Shown here: in pieces, positions 59,913-64,000 of the stretch
How the letters are laid out: every line of letters begins with the position of its first letter
Position numbering within the stretch: the stretch's first letter is position 1
DNA from: Streptomyces spiroverticillatus
GTDB lineage: Bacteria > Actinomycetota > Actinomycetes > Streptomycetales > Streptomycetaceae
Length of the DNA: 64,000 nucleotides
Direction: 5' to 3'
NCBI GenBank assembly: GCA_014650415.1
Contig: BMUX01000004.1
Coordinates: 434,001-498,000 of the forward strand
Position numbers and translations under genes: made by a program
The notes under the pieces: generated by a model
What the model saw: only the letters and a program-made list of their open reading frames with translations
Database searches by the model: none
Told to the model about the DNA's origin: nothing

Positions 59913-60813
59913 GGGCGGTGAGCATCGTGGCGATGAGGGCGACGCCAGCGAGGAGGAGAGCGGTGCCCACGACGAGAGCAAGTGAGAAGCCTTGCGTCGC
60001 GGCGTGCAGCGGCCCTGTCCAGTTGACCAGGGTGTCGCGGCAACGGGTGACGAGGACCGCCAGTCCCACCGCGCCGCACACCTGTTGCACGGACGTGACG
60101 ACGGCCGATCCGAGACGGGCGTCCTCCTCGGTGGTGGCGGTGAGCGCGGTGACCGTCAGGGCGGGCAGGCTCAGGCCGCAGCCGACGCTCATGACGAGCA
60201 TGCCGGGCAGCACGCCGGACGCGTAGGCGTCGCCGGGCGCGATGCCGGACGGCAGGAGCAGCCCGGCCGCGCTGACCACGAAGGAGACGACGAGGGTTCG
60301 GCGCGCGCCCAACCTGATCACCGCGCCGGAGGAGCCCCACATACCGACAAGCATTCCGGCGCAGTAGGGGAGGTAGACGAGACCTGCCGTGATCGAGCCG
60401 CAGCCGAGCACAGTCTGCAATTGGATCATCACCATGAAAGCCATCGCGTAGCAAGCAGCGGAGGACCGCCGGCCCGCGCCGTTGACGACGACGCGGGTCC
60501 GGAAGGACAGGAACGACAGCGGCACCAGGGGCTCGGCCGTGCGGCGCTCGACCACGAGGAAGGCGACGGTCAGCACACGGGCGAGGAACAGCGGCCCGAC
60601 CACGGCCGTCTCGCCCCGGCTGGACTCCCCGGCCCGGAGCAGACCGTAGACAAAGGACAGGGCGGCGCCGGTGCCCAGCACCGCACCGAGTGCGTCCGGG
60701 CGGACCCGGCTCTCGCCGATCAGGCGCAGCACGAGCGCGAGCACGGCCACGGGCAGGTTGCCGAGCCAGTAGGCCTTCGGCCTACCCCGTCCTGGGGGGC
60801 GCACGGGGGGCAC
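59848..60813 (-). pseudogene. 5'-truncated MFS drug-type transporter
   Basis: Only the C-terminal half of a 14-helix (EmrB/QacA-type) efflux transporter is present: homology begins in the middle with AYWLGNLPVAVLALVLRLIG (the usual mid-protein helix) and continues through about seven to eight helices to a Pro/Arg/Lys tail. The first 180 or so residues with motif A are missing. The frame before residue 14 (PPVRPPGRGRP) is not MFS-like, placing the break near 60770-60780. The remaining reading frame is open, so decay is recent or the fragment is tolerated. Confidence 0.7.
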
Positions 60814-61039
60814 CGGCAGCGGGTCTTCATCCCGCCCTGCATCTCCTGCACGCCCCAGGCCAACGAGGATGGCTCAGCCGGCAAGTTCGGCCAACGCAGC
60901 AGGCAGGTACCCATGAGTCGGGGAAGCCACCTGCTCTCGAAGACACCGGTCCCGACATTGCCTCGAGGTACCTGCTCGATTACGCTGCGATCAGAACGAA
61001 CACCACTCTGCGACCCGGCCTTGCCGGGCGTGGAACCTC

Positions 61040-61076
61040 CTATGGCCGTCCCCCAAGGATTTGGGGTCGGCCATAG
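61040..61076 (+). promoter_or_regulatory. Hairpin in the DUF3800 leader
   Basis: Bases 61040-61053 pair with 61063-61076 (14 positions, one mismatch, 9-base loop), ending 25 bases before the TTG start. The region 60814-61039 has no supportable gene; it is the junction between the broken MFS gene and the accessory genes and is lower in GC than its left side. Confidence 0.45.
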
Positions 61077-61101
61077 CTGTTTGTGCTTCAGGGGGAACGT
61101 C

Positions 61102-62046
61102 TTGCACCTGTGCTACCTCGACGAGTCCGGGACCGGGCAGGTACTCAACCCTGCAGTGGCGGACTCGGTCCCGGTCATGGCGATCGGCGGCTTCACCGTT
61201 CCGGAGAGTCAGCTCAAGGCCCTTTCCTGGGACTTCATCGCACTGAAGAAGAAGTTCCGGCCCGAGCTCTGCAAGGTTCCCACCCTGAGCGAGGTCGTCC
61301 ATCACGAGATCAAGGGTGAGACGATCCGCAAGTCCTTCCGTCGGCGTGGCCGCAACCAGCGGCGGATGGCGCATGGCTTTCTCGACCACCTACTGACCAT
61401 CCTGGAGCAGCGCGACTGCCGGGTCATGGCTCGTATCTGGGTGAAGCAGGACGGTGTCGTCAACGATGACACTGCCATGTACGCAGCATCGGTGAACGCG
61501 CTGTGCAGCAACTTCGAGCACTTCCTCGCCGAACGGTCCAGCAGCGGAATTGCCATCCTGGACAGCCGCAACCCCAGCGACAACACCGGCAATGTGCACT
61601 GCGTGACGACCAGGAAGTTCGCCAAGGGCGGCGACCCCCTGCCACACCTCCCCGAGTCCCCCGTCTTCGGCCACAGCAACACCCACCTCGGTCTGCAGAT
61701 CGCCGATCTCTTGGTGAGCGCAGTGTTGGCGCCCGCCGCCGCCGTGACCTATGCCGGGGACCTGGCAGCCGTCGGCAATGTTCACTGCGACCCGGGATTC
61801 GTGGACGTACGCGACCGGCACTGCCCCCGAATCGCCAAATTGCAGCACCGCTACGAGTCGCCGACGGGGAAGTGGACCGGAGGAGTGGTGGTTTCCGACG
61901 CACGTGGCCACCGTTCTGCCGGCAAGCTCTTCACACCGACCGTCCCGTCGGTGACCACGCCCTCGACCGGTGTCCCCCCTCAGGGTTCCGCGCTCGACCT
62001 GGCCACTGCGGCAGCGTTCCCTGGACCGGATTCTCCCTCTTCGTAA
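61102..62046 (+). CDS. DUF3800 domain protein
   Basis: A 314-residue protein. The diagnostic N-terminal strand HLCYLDESGTG follows directly on a TTG at 61102 with GGGGGAA six bases upstream, which is why that start is preferred to the ATG at 61042. Later acidic/His segments include VVHHEIKGETIR, VFGHSNTHLGLQIADLLVSAV and the loop around ILDSRNPSDN, consistent with the RNase H-like fold proposed for DUF3800. Function is unknown; such genes are common in accessory regions. Convergent with the helicase gene, 45 bases apart. The base composition is more AT-rich than the main window. Confidence 0.8.
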   Translation: MHLCYLDESGTGQVLNPAVADSVPVMAIGGFTVPESQLKALSWDFIALKKKFRPELCKVPTLSEVVHHEIKGETIRKSFRRRGRNQRRMAHGFLDHLLTILEQRDCRVMARIWVKQDGVVNDDTAMYAASVNALCSNFEHFLAERSSSGIAILDSRNPSDNTGNVHCVTTRKFAKGGDPLPHLPESPVFGHSNTHLGLQIADLLVSAVLAPAAAVTYAGDLAAVGNVHCDPGFVDVRDRHCPRIAKLQHRYESPTGKWTGGVVVSDARGHRSAGKLFTPTVPSVTTPSTGVPPQGSALDLATAAAFPGPDSPSS

Positions 62047-62091
62047 CCGGGCAGGAAGCTGAGCGCCCTGCTGAACCCGAGGTCGTGAGGA

Positions 62092-64000
62092 TCAGGCGGG
62101 TAGGCGGGTGAACCGTACGCTCTCCTGTAGTGCGGCAGTGGCGCCCTCCAGGTCGGCCAGCCGCGCCGCCAGGGTCTTCTCCGCGAGTCGGGGCGGCAGC
62201 GCTGCACTGAATTTCAGCCCCCGCAGGGCCTGTTCGTGGACGGACGGCAGACTGAGCCGACCGGTAGCATCGGCCACTGCCTCCTTCCACCGCTGCGGGG
62301 TGAGGTCCGCACGCAGCCGGACCCAGCAGTCGTTAATGCGCTGAGCCGGGTCGGAGACGTCCGACAACGTGGCAGCCAGGGTGGCATTGGCCCGGTGGCC
62401 TGCCCATGTCCACCAGCGCAGGTCCTCGTTCGCCCTGCGCACAATCAGAGTGCCTGCGGGGTGTACGTACTCCATAAACCGCTCTCGCGCTTCAGTAAGA
62501 CACCCCTGTGCCCGCCCAGTGAGGTCTACCTCAGGGTCTGTGCCGAGCAGTACGTCCCTGGCGGCGCGCGTCAGTTCCCAGGACGTCGCGCGGACGAACC
62601 CAAGTCCGCCCCACTTCGCCTTCCCGCCGCCGTCGACGAGTTCGACAAAGCAGCGGCGCCGGTGCCAGTCGATGTAGGTGACCTGCCAGCTGCGTCCTGC
62701 GAGCAGAAGCCTGCGCGGGCCCTGGACCTCCTCGGTCAGGAGAGTCGGATCAGTGCGGCCGATCTCGGTCAGTCCGCTGAGGACGGTGAACTCTGGTGCG
62801 GCGGTGAAAACCGCGGTGAGGTCCATGAAGTGTCGGTGTCCGAAGCGCCGTTCGGCCTCGGGGCCGATGAACAGCATTCCGCCGTCCTGGTCGAGATAGC
62901 CCTCGTCCACCAGGTGTCGGACGATCGGCTCGGCGCCCTGCCCGAACGGTCCGAGTCCCGACCACCATTCCTGCCATAGCTTGTCTCCGACCTGGTGCTC
63001 CTGCAGGCAGAGTGCCAGGATCTGCTGGGCGACGATGTGCCGGGGTTCGGGCGGGGCAGCGACCGGTTCGACCCATCCGCGCGACCACTGGAGAAGCAGT
63101 GCGGCGGCAGCGAGCAGCCCGTCCTCGCTCAGGGCAAGGAACAAGCAGTTACGGGTGGTGCCCGCACGCCGTCCGGTCCTGCCAAGGCGTTGCAGGAACG
63201 AGGCGACGGTGGCCGGTGCGTCAAGCTGGATGACGCGGTCCAGGTCTCCGACGTCGATGCCCAGTTCCAACGTGCTGGTCGACACGATGACGCAGTCGCG
63301 TGCTTCGGCAAATGCCTCCTCCGCCCTGCGCCGCTCGTCGACGGACAAGGAGGCGTGGGAGAGGAAAGTCGTGACCGACTTGGCCCGCAGCTTCTCCCCC
63401 AACTCCTCGACCAGCCGCCGGGACTCACAGAAGACCAGCCGCTTCTCACCGCGGTGCAGGGCTGCGATGACGGTGGCCGCATTATCCACCGAGCCGACAT
63501 AGTCCAGCTGAATGTCGCCGGGCGGCGGGCCGGGTGCGATCTCGTCTACGGGGGTACGAAGGTGGGGTGCGACCACTCTCGCCGGGCGGTTGTCCGCTCC
63601 TGATCCCTGGAGCCAGTGCAGCAGTTCGTCCGGGTTGCCGACGGTCGCGGAGAGGCCGATCCGCTGGAGGGGGCGGCCCACGACACGTTGCAGACGCTCG
63701 AGTACTGCGAGCAGATGCCAGCCGCGGTCGTCGCCCGCGAAGGCATGCACCTCGTCCACCACAATGGCGTTGAGGCCGCCGAGGAAGGTGCGGTGGTCGA
63801 CGTTCGTGCTGACCAGCATCGCTTCGAGCGACTCGGGCGTGGTCAGCAGGATGTCGGGGCGGCCCACGAGGATCTTCTTGCGTGCACCGGCCTTGACGTC
63901 ACCGTGCCACAGCGCTGCCGTCCTGCCGATCCAGCCCGTGTAGGCCTCCAGGCGCGGGAGCAGGTTGTTGAGGAGCGCCTTGAGGGGGCACACATACAGC
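62092..64000 (-). CDS. Lhr-like DEAD/DEAH helicase, 3' part (possible BrxHI)
   Basis: The C-terminal 636 or so codons of a gene that starts beyond the window; the first visible residues CPLKALLNNLLPRLEAYTG are motif Ia. Then come GRPDILLTTPESLEAML, the DEVH box in AIVVDEVHAFAGDDRG, motif III in GLSATVGNP, motif V STSTLELGIDVGDLD and motif VI QRLGRTGRRAG. A long C-terminal region (about 300 residues) follows, as in Lhr-type helicases. Walker A is outside. The C-terminal shape and length recall BrxHI, the helicase that ends type 2 BREX (Pgl) operons in Streptomyces; other Lhr-like helicases are possible. Confidence 0.8.
   Translation of the reverse strand, partial: LYVCPLKALLNNLLPRLEAYTGWIGRTAALWHGDVKAGARKKILVGRPDILLTTPESLEAMLVSTNVDHRTFLGGLNAIVVDEVHAFAGDDRGWHLLAVLERLQRVVGRPLQRIGLSATVGNPDELLHWLQGSGADNRPARVVAPHLRTPVDEIAPGPPPGDIQLDYVGSVDNAATVIAALHRGEKRLVFCESRRLVEELGEKLRAKSVTTFLSHASLSVDERRRAEEAFAEARDCVIVSTSTLELGIDVGDLDRVIQLDAPATVASFLQRLGRTGRRAGTTRNCLFLALSEDGLLAAAALLLQWSRGWVEPVAAPPEPRHIVAQQILALCLQEHQVGDKLWQEWWSGLGPFGQGAEPIVRHLVDEGYLDQDGGMLFIGPEAERRFGHRHFMDLTAVFTAAPEFTVLSGLTEIGRTDPTLLTEEVQGPRRLLLAGRSWQVTYIDWHRRRCFVELVDGGGKAKWGGLGFVRATSWELTRAARDVLLGTDPEVDLTGRAQGCLTEARERFMEYVHPAGTLIVRRANEDLRWWTWAGHRANATLAATLSDVSDPAQRINDCWVRLRADLTPQRWKEAVADATGRLSLPSVHEQALRGLKFSAALPPRLAEKTLAARLADLEGATAALQESVRFTRLPA

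Noticed and set aside
60814..61101. Small ORFs in the junction region between the MFS remnant and DUF3800
   Set aside because: None has a ribosome site, codon bias or recognisable product; frames run into the flanking genes.

Overview
The window is a high-GC (about 70-73%) actinobacterial chromosome segment, almost certainly Streptomyces. Supporting signs are the codon bias, frequent GTG/TTG starts, a streptogrisin-type protease, a SepF-like protein, a PaaX regulator, an F420-type LLM oxidoreductase and many GTGA/ATGA gene overlaps. No tRNA, rRNA, CRISPR array or intact insertion sequence was found.

1-20.3 kb: a collagen and hydroxyproline utilisation block. It holds an S9 prolyl-type peptidase, a five-gene oligopeptide ABC transporter, a secreted M9 (HEYVH) collagenase, a divergent Xaa-Pro aminopeptidase, a GntR/FCD regulator and all enzymes of trans-4-hydroxy-L-proline breakdown (epimerase, three-subunit dehydrogenase, deaminase, semialdehyde dehydrogenase). 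The S9 gene and the collagenase/aminopeptidase divergon share an identical 16-bp quasi-palindrome. The two hydroxyproline transcription units share an ATGTCACACA element. In the transporter operon, two of the gene junctions carry tandem duplications that create 13- and 14-codon ORFs, each joined to both neighbours by ATGA overlaps.

20.3-32 kb: a split cluster for aerobic 2-aminobenzoate (anthranilate) degradation through CoA thioesters. It contains a RidA protein, an acyl-CoA dehydrogenase, a benzoate/aminobenzoate-type CoA ligase, a PaaX regulator, a monooxygenase/old-yellow-enzyme fusion and an enoyl-CoA hydratase. The two outward halves have look-alike promoters. A GNAT protein, a large STAND-type ATPase and a small secreted protein lie between them.

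32-45 kb: a HATPase-like protein, an arginine deiminase set (arcA, arcB, APC permease), a DUF4132 protein and the hen1-pnkp RNA-repair operon. 44-51 kb: mmuM, an LLM oxidoreductase, two small hypothetical proteins, MazG-like and AAA proteins, a SepF-like protein and a secreted chitin-binding protease.

51-60 kb: a polysaccharide cluster with a heparin-lyase-I-like lipoprotein, a Tat-exported beta-propeller, a 2-hydroxyacid dehydrogenase, a sugar ABC importer and a divergent DeoR-HTH/LacI-sensor regulator. 60-64 kb: an accessory edge with a 5'-truncated MFS gene, a DUF3800 gene and the 3' part of an Lhr-like helicase. The helicase could be the last gene (brxHI) of a type 2 BREX/Pgl defence operon lying beyond the window.
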